Positions 31,408-40,122 are shown, counted from the stretch's first letter. The stretch: 40,122 bases of DNA from JAVBUP01 sp031555175 (GCA_031555175.1 JAVBUP010000067.1:1-40122); one strand, 5' to 3'. Numbers and translations: made by a program. Notes: a model not told the origin generated them from the letters alone.

Positions 31408-33223
31408 TGATTTCAAGAAAATTGTATTATTTACAATAAAATTAGATAAATATTATGTATTAATTTCTTTCGTTCATAAAATTGTCGGAGCAATCCTACC
31501 ATTTATACCTTTAGTCTATGGCGCTAAAATATTAAATGACTTAGCGGCACACTCATCAGTAGAAGCAATTATAAAAAATGTCTATTTATTAGTTGGATTG
31601 ACATTTGTATTATCGATTATTAAATATCTTTGTAATTTATCAATTACTGCTAAGAGTAAATATATGCAAGTAATTATTGATGCAAACTTAACAAAGAAAA
31701 ATAATGAACTTGATTATGAGCAATTAGAATCTACTTATATGAAAGACTTATTGCAAAAAGCTGATCAAGGATCTAACTCAAGTGGAGGCATTAGTAGCTT
31801 TATTGAAAACTTAGGAGCTATATTGCAAAGTTTAGTAACAGTAGTCTATGCATTATTCTTATTAAGTTCTATCTTTACTAAATCAAGCGTCGAAGTAAAT
31901 AGTACCTGGGTTGATTTCTTAAATAGTCATTGGTCAAGTATTAGTATATTTGTGGTAATCATCATTTCAGTCGCAATTAACTTCTTAATTATGAATCGCA
32001 ACAATCAACTATCAATTAAATTCTTCGAACAGAATGTTCAGGTTAACCGTTTAGCGGGGTATTATATTGGATTAACGGCTGACTATGAGTTTGGAAAAGA
32101 TGCCAGGGTTAATGGTTTAAAAGTTCTTGTCTTAGATTTAGGGAGAAAGTTTAATCGCTTATTCGTGTCAAGCATGACTCAGTTAACAAATACATTTGCT
32201 GTCTATGCAACATTGCAAGCTTTTATTCTAGCAGTAGTATTATTTATTTGCTATGTAATTATTGGTTCGAAGGCAATGTATGGAATTATTCCTGTAGGAT
32301 CAGTTATTTCTTTAGTAGGGGCTATATCAACATTTACAAATGCAATTAACACATCAGTAGAACATATTGGAGCGTTAAGTATGCAAAGGAAGTATATGTT
32401 ATGTTATTTCAACTATCTTGAAACTACATCAAATAACTATAAAGGCACTTTGCCAATTGAAAAAAGAGATGATTCACAATATGAAATTGAGTTTAGGAAT
32501 GTATCATTCCACTACCCAAATTCAAATCAAATGGTATTAAATGATGTTTCTATGAAATTAAATATTGGTGAGAAACTTGCGATTGTTGGTCAAAATGGAG
32601 CTGGGAAAACTACTTTTATTAAGTTGTTAAGCCGCTTGTATGAACCAACATCTGGAGAAATACTGCTTAATGGAATTGATATTCGCAAATATGATTACAA
32701 AGAATATCTATCAATCTTCTCTGTTGTATTCCAAGATTTCAAACTACTTAGTTTACCTCTTGCACAAAATGTGGCGGCAAGTGAAGACTATGATGAAGAT
32801 AGAGTCTGGGATAGTTTAGAAAAAGCTGGTGTCAAAGATCGTGTTGAAAGAATGAGTCAAAAGCTAGATACAATATTATATCAAGATAATGAACAAGGAG
32901 TAGAGATATCTGGTGGAGAAGCACAAAAGATTGCACTTGCTAGAGCGTTATATAAAGATGCACCAATTGTAATTCTTGATGAGCCAACTAGTGCTCTTGA
33001 CCCAATCAGTGAAGCAGAGATTTATAGTCGCTTCAATGAAATGGTAACGGGGAAAACAGCTATTTATATTTCGCATCGTATGTCTAGCTGTAGATTCTGC
33101 AATAAGGTATTGGTATTCGATCAAGGCAGTATCATTCAAAGTGGAAGCCATGATCAACTTGTAAGTGATCAAGCAGGACTTTATTATCAAATGTGGGCTT
33201 CGCAAGCAGAATATTATAACTAA
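31400..33223 (+). CDS. ABC exporter subunit 2 (fused membrane and ATPase domains)
   Basis: 607 residues, related to the preceding subunit. Membrane domain about 15-330; Walker A is GQNGAGKTT, the signature is variant ISGGEAQK, Walker B is IVILDEPTSALDP and the switch His is in YISHRMSS. Both catalytic Glu residues of the pair are intact, unlike heterodimers with one dead site. Two in-frame ATGs are available (31394 and 31400); the second is better spaced from GGGGAGG. The overlap with subunit 1 indicates translational coupling and equal production. Confidence 0.92.
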   Translation: MFNDFKKIVLFTIKLDKYYVLISFVHKIVGAILPFIPLVYGAKILNDLAAHSSVEAIIKNVYLLVGLTFVLSIIKYLCNLSITAKSKYMQVIIDANLTKKNNELDYEQLESTYMKDLLQKADQGSNSSGGISSFIENLGAILQSLVTVVYALFLLSSIFTKSSVEVNSTWVDFLNSHWSSISIFVVIIISVAINFLIMNRNNQLSIKFFEQNVQVNRLAGYYIGLTADYEFGKDARVNGLKVLVLDLGRKFNRLFVSSMTQLTNTFAVYATLQAFILAVVLFICYVIIGSKAMYGIIPVGSVISLVGAISTFTNAINTSVEHIGALSMQRKYMLCYFNYLETTSNNYKGTLPIEKRDDSQYEIEFRNVSFHYPNSNQMVLNDVSMKLNIGEKLAIVGQNGAGKTTFIKLLSRLYEPTSGEILLNGIDIRKYDYKEYLSIFSVVFQDFKLLSLPLAQNVAASEDYDEDRVWDSLEKAGVKDRVERMSQKLDTILYQDNEQGVEISGGEAQKIALARALYKDAPIVILDEPTSALDPISEAEIYSRFNEMVTGKTAIYISHRMSSCRFCNKVLVFDQGSIIQSGSHDQLVSDQAGLYYQMWASQAEYYN

Positions 33224-33226
33224 CAA

Positions 33227-33260
33227 AAAAGATCAGTTCAATTTAATGGACTGATCTTTT
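33227..33260. terminator. Bidirectional terminator between exporter and nrdJ
   Basis: AAAAGATCAGTTCA, loop atttaa, TGGACTGATCTTTT; one T-G pair within the stem. A run on one side and T run on the other serve both converging genes. Confidence 0.9.
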
Positions 33261-33278
33261 ACTATGTTTTGAATATTT

Positions 33279-35795
33279 TTATAATCCACATTTAAGTTGA
33301 GCACCACAGTTAGTACATGTGTTACATCCACCTAATTCTTCTACTGTACCTTCTAAACAAATTGGGCAAATATCTCCAACTTCAACACCGATATTACGAT
33401 CTTGACGATCACTACGAAGATTTGTTTTATCTTCTTCTGGTGTTACTTCTTTAACGGCAACATTGAACTCCTTTAATAAGTCCATTTGCTCACTTCCTAC
33501 TTCTTCATCATTTGTTAAAGAAAGAACTTGGCTATCTCTAGAACCATCTACATAAACAGTTCCACCTTTTGCTCCACCTTTATAAAGTCTTTCATAAATT
33601 TCTTGAACTTGTTTAACTGTAAATCCTTTAGGAGCATTAACAGTTTTAGAAATTGATGAATCAACCCATCTTTGAATAACACATTGTGTATCCGCATGTT
33701 CTTGAGCCGACAACTGCATCGCTGATACAAAGAAATCAGGTAATGTTTCTTTAGTATATTCAGGATGATATGATAACCATTCATCAACAATGGCAGCATT
33801 AACTTCAATAAATTTACCTAAACGACCGCTTCTGAAATAAGAGAATGAGAAGTAAGGTTCTAATCCTGTTGACACACCAACCATTGTTCCAGTAGAACCT
33901 GTTGGCGCAATTGTTAGTAAGTGAGAGTTACGAATACCGTATTTAAGTACATCTTGACGAATATCTTCACTCATTTTCTTCATATAACCAGTATTAATAA
34001 ATGCTTCACGATCTTTTAAGAAAGAGAATGATCCTTTTTCTTTAGCGATATCAATAGAAGCTGAGTAAGCAGCATGAGCGATACAAGCAAATATTTGATC
34101 TACTAATTCATTTCCTTCAGATGAACCATAACGTTTACCAGCCCAAATTAAGATATCATGAAGACCCATTACACCAAGTCCCACACGTCTTTCTCCAGTA
34201 GCTTGTTTATGGTTTGCCTCTAAGAAATAAGGAGTATTGTCTATAACATTATCTTGTAAACGAACTGCTACTTTAACTGTCTCTCTTAGTTTATCAAATA
34301 AAATTTCACCAGTTTTTTTGTTAACATAATTAGCCAAATTGATAGCAGATAAATTACATACAGAGTATGGAGCTAGAGGTTGTTCGCCACATGGATTTGT
34401 AGCAACCACTTTTTGACCATAAGCTTTAGCGTTTGTCATGTCATTAGCGTTATCAATAAAGAAAATACCTGGCTCAGCTGAATATGTCGCACAGAAATTA
34501 ATTAAATCCCATAGGTCACGAGCTTTAATTGTGCGATATGTTTTAATCTTGTATCCCAATGCTTCCCATTCACGAACATCCCCTACTTCATGCCAGTGTT
34601 CATCATAATAAGCTTTGTCTTCATCTGTATAACTATCTAAATCTGGGAAGCGCAAAGCGAAGTCTCCATCATTTTCGATAGCACTCATGAATTCTTTAGT
34701 AAGAGTAATAGAGATATTAGCTCCTGTTAAGAACTCCTTATTTACAACATCATATTCTCCACCATCAATCAATTTCATATTTGCTTTAGTAACTAATTCA
34801 GGATCAAAATTACCTGCATTATTTGAAATAGTTTCGTAGAAAACTCGTTCTTCATTTGATAATGGCACAAATTTCAATTTATCTTTCGCTAAATTTCTAA
34901 TTTGTTCATCTTTTGAATGATCTTTTAAATAAGATAAAATTTTTGGATTTTGCATTTTTGAAATAATAAATTGAATTACATCAGGATGCCAATCTGCCAT
35001 CATAATCATTTGTGCCCCACGACGTGAACCGCCTTGTTCAACTAGGTGAGTTAAGTTTGCTAAGTCGTTTAACCAACTAACAGCTCCAGATGATCTACCA
35101 CCAACACCTTTGGCAGCAGTAGCTTTTGGACGCAGTGTAGAACCATTTGTTCCTACACCACCACCACGACTCATGATTTCCATTACTTCTTTTCGATGAT
35201 CAGCAATACCACCACGTGAGTCTGCTACAAAGGGCATTACGAAGCAATTAAAATATGTAACTTGTGTTCCTGAACCTGCTCCATATAGAACACGTCCAGC
35301 GGGAATAATATTCATATCTGCAATTTCTTTTGTGAACTTAGCAGCATATTCATTACGCTTTTCTTCTGTCTCTTCAGTAGTTGCCAAATTAGTACCAACA
35401 CGTTTAGCAATTTGTTCAAAATATAATTCCATTGGCTTATCGATTTGATTAAAGCGTCTAGTAACTAATCCAGTCAAATGTTCATCTTCATCTTCTAATG
35501 ATCCACGGAATTCCTCTTCGATTTCTAACACAACAATTTCATTATCTTTATCAATTGATTTTACGAATCCAATTCCTCTTGCAGGGAAATTAGCATCTTC
35601 TTTCACAACGGTTAAAACTAGATCGCCAACACTAAGTGAAATCAGTTTGCGGTCTCTTTGTGCATATCTATCAAGCATTACCAATCTAGAAACTCCAGAA
35701 TGCGCTTTGTTATATCCTTCTTCAACAGGGAATAATAATGGGAAGTATTCCTTAATATCCTTATTCAATTTATTTATTAGTTTTTCACCATACAT
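33279..35795 (-). CDS. nrdJ: Adenosylcobalamin-dependent (class II) ribonucleotide reductase
   Basis: 838 residues. Class II features are present: YFNCFVMPF (first active-site Cys), NPCGEQPLAPYSVCNLSAIN (thiyl Cys, Glu and second Cys), APTGSTGTMVG, and a C-terminal Cys-rich tail (CPICLEGT, CNTCTNCG) that delivers electrons. It makes deoxyribonucleotides with B12 and works with or without oxygen. No cobalamin riboswitch was seen upstream. Two ATGs are close together; the one at 35795 is better spaced from AAAAGGGGA than the one at 35801. Single gene, convergent with the exporter operon. Confidence 0.95.
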   Translation of the reverse strand: MYGEKLINKLNKDIKEYFPLLFPVEEGYNKAHSGVSRLVMLDRYAQRDRKLISLSVGDLVLTVVKEDANFPARGIGFVKSIDKDNEIVVLEIEEEFRGSLEDEDEHLTGLVTRRFNQIDKPMELYFEQIAKRVGTNLATTEETEEKRNEYAAKFTKEIADMNIIPAGRVLYGAGSGTQVTYFNCFVMPFVADSRGGIADHRKEVMEIMSRGGGVGTNGSTLRPKATAAKGVGGRSSGAVSWLNDLANLTHLVEQGGSRRGAQMIMMADWHPDVIQFIISKMQNPKILSYLKDHSKDEQIRNLAKDKLKFVPLSNEERVFYETISNNAGNFDPELVTKANMKLIDGGEYDVVNKEFLTGANISITLTKEFMSAIENDGDFALRFPDLDSYTDEDKAYYDEHWHEVGDVREWEALGYKIKTYRTIKARDLWDLINFCATYSAEPGIFFIDNANDMTNAKAYGQKVVATNPCGEQPLAPYSVCNLSAINLANYVNKKTGEILFDKLRETVKVAVRLQDNVIDNTPYFLEANHKQATGERRVGLGVMGLHDILIWAGKRYGSSEGNELVDQIFACIAHAAYSASIDIAKEKGSFSFLKDREAFINTGYMKKMSEDIRQDVLKYGIRNSHLLTIAPTGSTGTMVGVSTGLEPYFSFSYFRSGRLGKFIEVNAAIVDEWLSYHPEYTKETLPDFFVSAMQLSAQEHADTQCVIQRWVDSSISKTVNAPKGFTVKQVQEIYERLYKGGAKGGTVYVDGSRDSQVLSLTNDEEVGSEQMDLLKEFNVAVKEVTPEEDKTNLRSDRQDRNIGVEVGDICPICLEGTVEELGGCNTCTNCGAQLKCGL

Positions 35796-35933
35796 AACCA
35801 TTCCCCTTTTCTATAAAACTCTTTTATAATTTTATCATAATACGGTTGATTTTGAAAGGTCCACGATTAAAAAATTAATAAGAGTTAATAATTCATGAGC
35901 ACAATCATAAAGTATAAAGAAAGCAGGTGTAAT

Positions 35934-38018
35934 ATGCTAGCCAAATTCAGCGAGAAAGCTCAAAAATCTATAGTGATAGCTGAAAGTATTGCTTTTGATC
36001 TTGGACATCCAAATGTCGGGACAGAGCATCTATTGTTATCGTTATTAAAGATAAAAGAATCAAAAATTAGAATACTGTTAGAAGAGAAAGATGTTACTTA
36101 TGAAAAGATATATGATGATTTAATTTACTTATTTGGAAAGAAAGATATTCAGCCATTTTATATGGAATATACTAATGTCATGAAAAGACTGATTGAATCA
36201 TCAATAATTGAAACCAAAAGAAATGGGCAAGAGAAAGTAACACTAGAAATGTTGTCTTTTTGTTTGTTTCAAATTGAAGATTGCGTTGCAATGGAGTTAT
36301 TAAGAAAGTATCAGATTGATATTTTAGATATAAGATCTAGACTAAAGGTAGATATTAAACGCAGTAGTGAGTTAGATTCAATTGAAGACTTAACAAATGT
36401 TAATAAAAAAGTTGCCAAATTACAAACAAAAGTAATAGGTAGAGAAAAGGAAATACAGCAGTTAATTCATATATTATCACGAAAAGAGAAGAGTAATGCA
36501 TTGATCATTGGAGAAACTGGTGTTGGTAAAACAGCTTTAGTAGAAAAACTCGCAATTTTGATTAATGATCACCAAGTACCAGAACATCTTCAAGATAAAG
36601 TGATTTATGAACTTGATTTGGCGAGTGTTATCGCCGGAACTAAATATCGTGGCGAGTTTGAAGATAAACTAAAAAAAATAGTGCGTAAATTCAAAGATGA
36701 TAAAAATGCTATTTTATTTATTGATGAAATCCATAATATGATTGGAGCAGGTGGGGCCGAAGGAGCAATTGATGCTGCGAATATTTTAAAACCATATCTT
36801 GCCAGAAAAGAGTTGGTTTGCATTGGAGCGACAACATTTGATGAATATTATAAGCACTTTGAAAAGGATAGAGCTTTAGATCGTAGATTTCAAATTGTCC
36901 AGGTAGAAGAAACATCGAAAGAGGAAACATTAAAAATATTGGATGGGCTAGTAGAGAGCTATCGTTTATTTCACAATTTAACAATTGGATTCCAACAATT
37001 AAAGCTTATTATTGATTTAGCGGATACTTATGTAAAAGACAAGCATTTCCCAGATAAGGGTATTGATATATTAGATTATGCCTGTGTAAAAAGCAAACTA
37101 CTACAAAAAGAATCTTTAAGTGATGACATTATATATGATGTAGTCGAAGAAATGAGTAAGATGAAAATTATCAAAGAAAACAAAATAGAAAATTTGTATA
37201 AGGCTTTAAATGAAAATATCATGGGGCAGGAAGCAGCGATATCACAGACAATTGCGCAAATTAAGTGCATTGAATCGGGCTTAATTGATGAGAATAAACC
37301 ACTATCAATTATGATGTATGTCGGAGCTACAGGTGTAGGAAAAACGGAAATGGCAAAGCTAATTGCTAAACACTATTTTGGCAACCAAGATCGGTTAATA
37401 AAAATTGATATGTCTGAATTCATGGATAGTGCTTCAGTCACTAAGTTATTAGGAGCTCCTCCTGGTTATGTAGGGCATAACACACAATCCAATATTGTTG
37501 AAAGAATTAGGAAAACACCACATTGCGTTGTATTATTGGATGAAATTGAAAAAGCTAATAAAGATGTATTAAATGTTTTCTTGCAAGTGTTTGATGAGGG
37601 CTATTTTATAGATGGGCATAAAACTAAAGTCGATTTTAGAAATAGCATTATAATCCTAACGAGTAATTTAGGGTATACAAGTAACATCTTTAGTAAAGAG
37701 TTAATAGGATTTAGTAATAACAATAAAAGTAATGATGAATTGATGATGGAAATAGAAAAAAGATTTAATCCAGAGTTCATAAACAGAATAGATGATATTA
37801 TATTTTTTAATCGCTTAAATCAAGAAACTTATCAAGAATTAACTAAACTATACTTGGATAGAATAAATGGAAAGATGGCGGTACCGTTTGTAATTTCAGA
37901 AGAAATGATTAGTAAAGTGATAAGAGATAGTGATATTGAGAAGTATGGAGTACGGTCACTGCAAAGGACAATTAAGAAAGTTTTATTAGATGAAGTAAAT
38001 AAGTCTCCTATTATATAG
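35934..38018 (+). CDS. Clp protease ATPase subunit (ClpC/ClpA-like, no M domain)
   Basis: 694 residues. The Clp N domain (about 1-145) begins KFSEKAQKSIVIAESIAFDL and has GTEHLLLSLL. AAA+ module D1 has Walker A GETGVGKTALVEKLA, Walker B AILFIDEIHNMIG and arginine finger ALDRRF. D2 has GATGVGKTEMAKLI and LLDEIEKA. An IGF tripeptide in KELIGFSNN is the ClpP-docking loop. Between D1 and D2 the coiled-coil M domain of ClpC, which binds McsB and MecA, is absent, so the length is closer to ClpA. It stands alone, not in a ctsR-mcsAB operon. AGGTG supports this ATG rather than the one 39 bases earlier. Confidence 0.92.
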   Translation: MLAKFSEKAQKSIVIAESIAFDLGHPNVGTEHLLLSLLKIKESKIRILLEEKDVTYEKIYDDLIYLFGKKDIQPFYMEYTNVMKRLIESSIIETKRNGQEKVTLEMLSFCLFQIEDCVAMELLRKYQIDILDIRSRLKVDIKRSSELDSIEDLTNVNKKVAKLQTKVIGREKEIQQLIHILSRKEKSNALIIGETGVGKTALVEKLAILINDHQVPEHLQDKVIYELDLASVIAGTKYRGEFEDKLKKIVRKFKDDKNAILFIDEIHNMIGAGGAEGAIDAANILKPYLARKELVCIGATTFDEYYKHFEKDRALDRRFQIVQVEETSKEETLKILDGLVESYRLFHNLTIGFQQLKLIIDLADTYVKDKHFPDKGIDILDYACVKSKLLQKESLSDDIIYDVVEEMSKMKIIKENKIENLYKALNENIMGQEAAISQTIAQIKCIESGLIDENKPLSIMMYVGATGVGKTEMAKLIAKHYFGNQDRLIKIDMSEFMDSASVTKLLGAPPGYVGHNTQSNIVERIRKTPHCVVLLDEIEKANKDVLNVFLQVFDEGYFIDGHKTKVDFRNSIIILTSNLGYTSNIFSKELIGFSNNNKSNDELMMEIEKRFNPEFINRIDDIIFFNRLNQETYQELTKLYLDRINGKMAVPFVISEEMISKVIRDSDIEKYGVRSLQRTIKKVLLDEVNKSPII

Positions 38019-38028
38019 GGGATTTTTT
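38004..38028 (+). terminator. Terminator of the Clp ATPase gene
   Basis: TCTCCTA, loop ttata, TAGGGGA and six T. One T-G pair in the stem; the stop codon is in the 3' arm. Confidence 0.85.
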
Positions 38029-38079
38029 ACATTGTTGAAGTAAATGTCGGTAAATGTTACAATTAGAGAGGTGATTAGT

Positions 38080-38724
38080 ATGCAATATAGTGTAGTTATT
38101 CCTTGCGCAGGAATTGGATCGCGTATGAATTTAGGTTATAATAAAATGCTTTATAAATTTAGTAATGGTGAAACTGTTTTGGAAAAGACACTCAATGTAT
38201 TCATGAAAGATGAACAATGCACTCAAATAATTTTAGTATGCAATAATGATGATTTATGTGATATAAATAAGTTAACTGCTTCCCATAAGATTGTGTATAC
38301 TATTGGGGGAGAGACTCGTCAAGATTCTGTTAGAAATGGCTTAGAGTTAGTAACATGTGATTATGTATTAATACATGATGGGGCTAGACCATATCTTTCT
38401 CAACAATCAATAAACAATTTGCTTAAGGAATTAAAAGACTGTAGTGCATGTTTATTAATGGTGGCTGTCAAGGATACAATTAAAGAGGTAAAAAATGGAG
38501 TGGTTGTTAAAACACTAGCTAGAGGTTCTTTGATGCAAGCTCAAACACCACAAGCATTTCATACAGGCTTAATTAAAGAAGCTCATCATTTAGCACTAAT
38601 GAATCGCTATAATGGAACTGATGATAGTGAATTAGTTGAAAAATTTACCGATACAAGAGTAGTAGTTGTGAAAGGTGATTATAATAATATAAAGATAACG
38701 ACAATTGAGGATATTAAGAGGTAA
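38080..38724 (+). CDS. ispD: 2-C-methyl-D-erythritol 4-phosphate cytidylyltransferase
   Basis: 214 residues. The nucleotide-binding start is VVIPCAGIGSRMNLGYNKML. LIHDGARPYLS holds the metal-binding Asp, QTPQAFH is characteristic of IspD rather than TarI, and TDDSELVE completes the site. It adds CMP to methylerythritol phosphate in the non-mevalonate isoprenoid pathway, one step before ispE (11816). GAGAGGTGATTAGT supports the ATG used. The membrane protein gene follows 3 bases after the stop. Confidence 0.92.
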   Translation: MQYSVVIPCAGIGSRMNLGYNKMLYKFSNGETVLEKTLNVFMKDEQCTQIILVCNNDDLCDINKLTASHKIVYTIGGETRQDSVRNGLELVTCDYVLIHDGARPYLSQQSINNLLKELKDCSACLLMVAVKDTIKEVKNGVVVKTLARGSLMQAQTPQAFHTGLIKEAHHLALMNRYNGTDDSELVEKFTDTRVVVVKGDYNNIKITTIEDIKR

Positions 38725-38727
38725 CTA

Positions 38728-39972
38728 ATGAAAAATTTTATAAAGAAACTAGAGAATAATAAATTAGTAAATATAATATGGATGATTGGACATTTTTTTG
38801 CAGTGTATTTATTTTGTTCAATATTTACTCATGGAGCATTTAGTGATTTTCAAATGCTAGTATACAAGTTGGCTCCTTTATTCTTCTTAATTTTCTTCGC
38901 ATATAGTTGTTTGATCCAATATAGCAGAGAGTCATTTTATATAAATAAAGAAATAGTAATTTTTGGGGCTTTATTAGTATTCATTTTGCTTTATAATTTC
39001 TTCACAGTCTCAAAACCAGAACCTGCAGGTTCTGTAAATGAAGCGTTGCGTACATTATGCAATTTCTTATATGTATATGCTATATATGTTACATATAGTT
39101 GGCCAAAGATATACTCTTGGGTAAAAAAAGTGGTAGTAATAGACTTAATATTAACAATAATGGCTCAGATAATTCTTAATGGCGAAGACTATATGTGGTC
39201 AATTGAAACACCGTTATTTGGATCTGCAAATAAAAATCGCTATGCTTTATTTGTTGGTGTTGTATTTATAATATTTGTTGCGGAATTCATATTATTAGAA
39301 AATAGGACTTTCTTTAATGGTTTAATGTTAGTGCTTGTAACAATGTTTATATTTTATATAAAAAGTGATACTGCAGAAATATCCGCTATTGCTACATTAT
39401 TAATTGCGTTATCTTACAAGTTAATAACTAAAAGAATGAACTCGGCAATTTATGGTTTAATAATAGGTATAGCAGCATTAGTTATTTTCTTATCATTTGA
39501 GAACATACCAAGTCTTAATGAGTTAATTTTCGATATATTTAAAAAGGATGCTACACTATCTAATAGGACAACAATTTGGCTATATGGATTACAAATGCTT
39601 ATGGTTAAACCGCTTTTAGGGTTAGGATTTGGCTATGTCACTATGAATTTCGATTTAGGGCCAATATCTGGACTTTACAGTGAGATGCCAGCTCATGCCC
39701 ATAATGGAGTGCTAGATTTAGCATTAAGAATTGGGATACCACTTACAATAGTTTTATGGCTATATTTTGCTGTTATTGATAAGAGAATAAGAAAGGCTAG
39801 TAAATTTGATAAAAGCTTTTTAGTATTCTATGCCGCAGAGATATTTTACTTCTCAAGAATGACAATGGAAGATGGATTTCATGCCGAAAGGATTTTCACA
39901 ATAATTTTCATGTATATGATAATAAAATTCTCTAACAAAGAAGAATATCAAGATATTAAAATGATCAATTAA
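38728..39972 (+). CDS. O-antigen ligase/polymerase-like membrane protein (Wzy_C type)
   Basis: 414 residues with about ten transmembrane helices. Near the C-terminus it has the Wzy_C pattern: NRTTIWLYGLQMLMVKPLLG, GLGFGY and AHAHNGVLDLALRIGIP, the periplasm-facing loop with Arg and His residues. In Gram-positive bacteria such proteins polymerise or ligate capsular, teichoic or exopolysaccharide units. AAGAGGTAACTA gives the start, overlapping the ispD end region, so co-transcription is likely. The downstream genes, which might be further polysaccharide genes, are cut off by the terminal repeat. Confidence 0.85.
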   Translation: MKNFIKKLENNKLVNIIWMIGHFFAVYLFCSIFTHGAFSDFQMLVYKLAPLFFLIFFAYSCLIQYSRESFYINKEIVIFGALLVFILLYNFFTVSKPEPAGSVNEALRTLCNFLYVYAIYVTYSWPKIYSWVKKVVVIDLILTIMAQIILNGEDYMWSIETPLFGSANKNRYALFVGVVFIIFVAEFILLENRTFFNGLMLVLVTMFIFYIKSDTAEISAIATLLIALSYKLITKRMNSAIYGLIIGIAALVIFLSFENIPSLNELIFDIFKKDATLSNRTTIWLYGLQMLMVKPLLGLGFGYVTMNFDLGPISGLYSEMPAHAHNGVLDLALRIGIPLTIVLWLYFAVIDKRIRKASKFDKSFLVFYAAEIFYFSRMTMEDGFHAERIFTIIFMYMIIKFSNKEEYQDIKMIN

Positions 39973-39983
39973 CAATTGATCAT
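39961..39983 (+). terminator. Palindrome at the right repeat junction (terminator stem lacking its T tract)
   Basis: ATGATCAATT, loop aac, AATTGATCAT: a perfect 10-bp stem containing the stop codon of the preceding gene. Only one further T follows before the repeat sequence (TCCAGACTG). It looks like the stem of an intrinsic terminator whose T run was replaced by the repeat. Confidence 0.65.
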
Positions 39984-40122
39984 TCCAGACTGTTGACAAA
40001 GGACACCTATAACGGTGTTCTTTTTCTATGAAGTAGTGGAAAGAGGATAAAAAAAGGAATTTCACGAAGAAATGCCTTAGTTTTGATTGATTGGCAGTGT
40101 CGTTATCTGCCTTCATCATCGC
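39982..40122 (-). repeat. Right copy of the 141-bp terminal inverted repeat
   Basis: Perfect inverted copy of positions 1-141. It begins ATTCCAGACTGTTGACAAAG and includes the same two hairpins. It starts directly after the stop codon and palindrome of the O-antigen-ligase-like gene. A short reading frame through it on the minus strand (MMKADNDTANQSK...) crosses both hairpins and is not credible as a gene. Whether this is one end of a complete insertion sequence cannot be judged from the window. Confidence 0.9.

Noticed and set aside
35802..35933. CtsR operator, NrdR box or cobalamin riboswitch between nrdJ and the Clp ATPase gene
   Set aside because: I searched the 130 bases by eye for GGTCAAA-type tandem repeats, ACACTATAT-type boxes and B12-box structure; none was convincing.
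39853..40119. Minus-strand frame of 88 codons through the right repeat (MMKADNDTANQSK...)
   Set aside because: It runs through two terminator-like hairpins and the antisense end of the O-antigen-ligase-like gene, has no recognisable domain, and has no proper upstream context because the window ends there.
1..40122. CRISPR arrays, tRNA or rRNA genes, prophage or complete transposase genes
   Set aside because: No regularly spaced repeats, cloverleaf-like sequences, rRNA blocks or transposase motifs were seen; a covariance-model scan would be needed to exclude a tRNA fully.

Overview
The window looks like a chromosomal piece of an AT-rich, Gram-positive, probably spore-forming Bacillota. An Erysipelotrichia/Turicibacter-like gut lineage would fit, but that is inference from gene content and base composition. 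Supporting signs are AGGAGG/GAGGTG ribosome binding sites, a T-box leader, YabG (a protease of sporulating Bacillota), the non-mevalonate isoprenoid enzymes IspD and IspE, a B12-dependent ribonucleotide reductase, PadR/LytTR/MerR regulators, and many intrinsic terminators. The first and last 141 bases are perfect reverse complements of each other, so the window is probably a whole assembly contig whose two ends run into inverted copies of one dispersed repeat, probably an insertion sequence.

Layout. 1-416: repeat end, terminator, MerR-type promoter and a dead merR start. 417-782: DUF1801 protein. 879-3423: T-box leader (specifier read as CGC, Arg) with a three-gene amino acid ABC importer. 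3440-4872: a two-gene insert (divergent secreted and membrane-anchored orphans) bracketed by a 185-bp duplication of the importer ATPase 3' end. 5073-6671: AdhR-like MerR regulator and aldo/keto reductase-ferredoxin fusion. 6698-9557: YlmH-like S4 protein, a small orphan, and a stand-alone ABC exporter. 9619-15088: housekeeping run rnmV-rsmA-yabG-ispE, then glmU-prs, recalling the ksgA-to-prs region of Bacillus. 15229-18547: AraC/GyrI regulator, then leftward operons (membrane protein plus pseudo-receiver LytTR regulator; PadR plus DUF2812). 18690-20536: typA. 20625-23326: four membrane or lipoprotein orphans, one resembling a methyltransferase without its SAM loop. 23380-26529: RecB-nuclease/XPD-type helicase fusion and a HAD phosphatase, leftward. 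26773-33260: tandem 79-aa membrane proteins, an AgrA/AgrC-like two-component system and an ABC exporter pair, a possible signalling/export module. 33279-35795: nrdJ, leftward. 35934-39972: Clp ATPase without the M domain, ispD, and an O-antigen-ligase-like membrane protein.

How the parts work together. The T-box probably couples importer synthesis to uncharged tRNA(Arg). The AdhR-type dyad explains control of the reductase, and the PadR dyad lies inside its own promoter. IspD and IspE are two steps of one pathway. No CRISPR array, rRNA, tRNA or complete transposase gene was seen. The most unusual parts are the duplication-bracketed insert at 3255-5056, the terminal inverted repeats abutting terminator-like palindromes, the pseudo-receiver LytTR/membrane pair, and the tandem small-membrane-protein/two-component/ABC locus.
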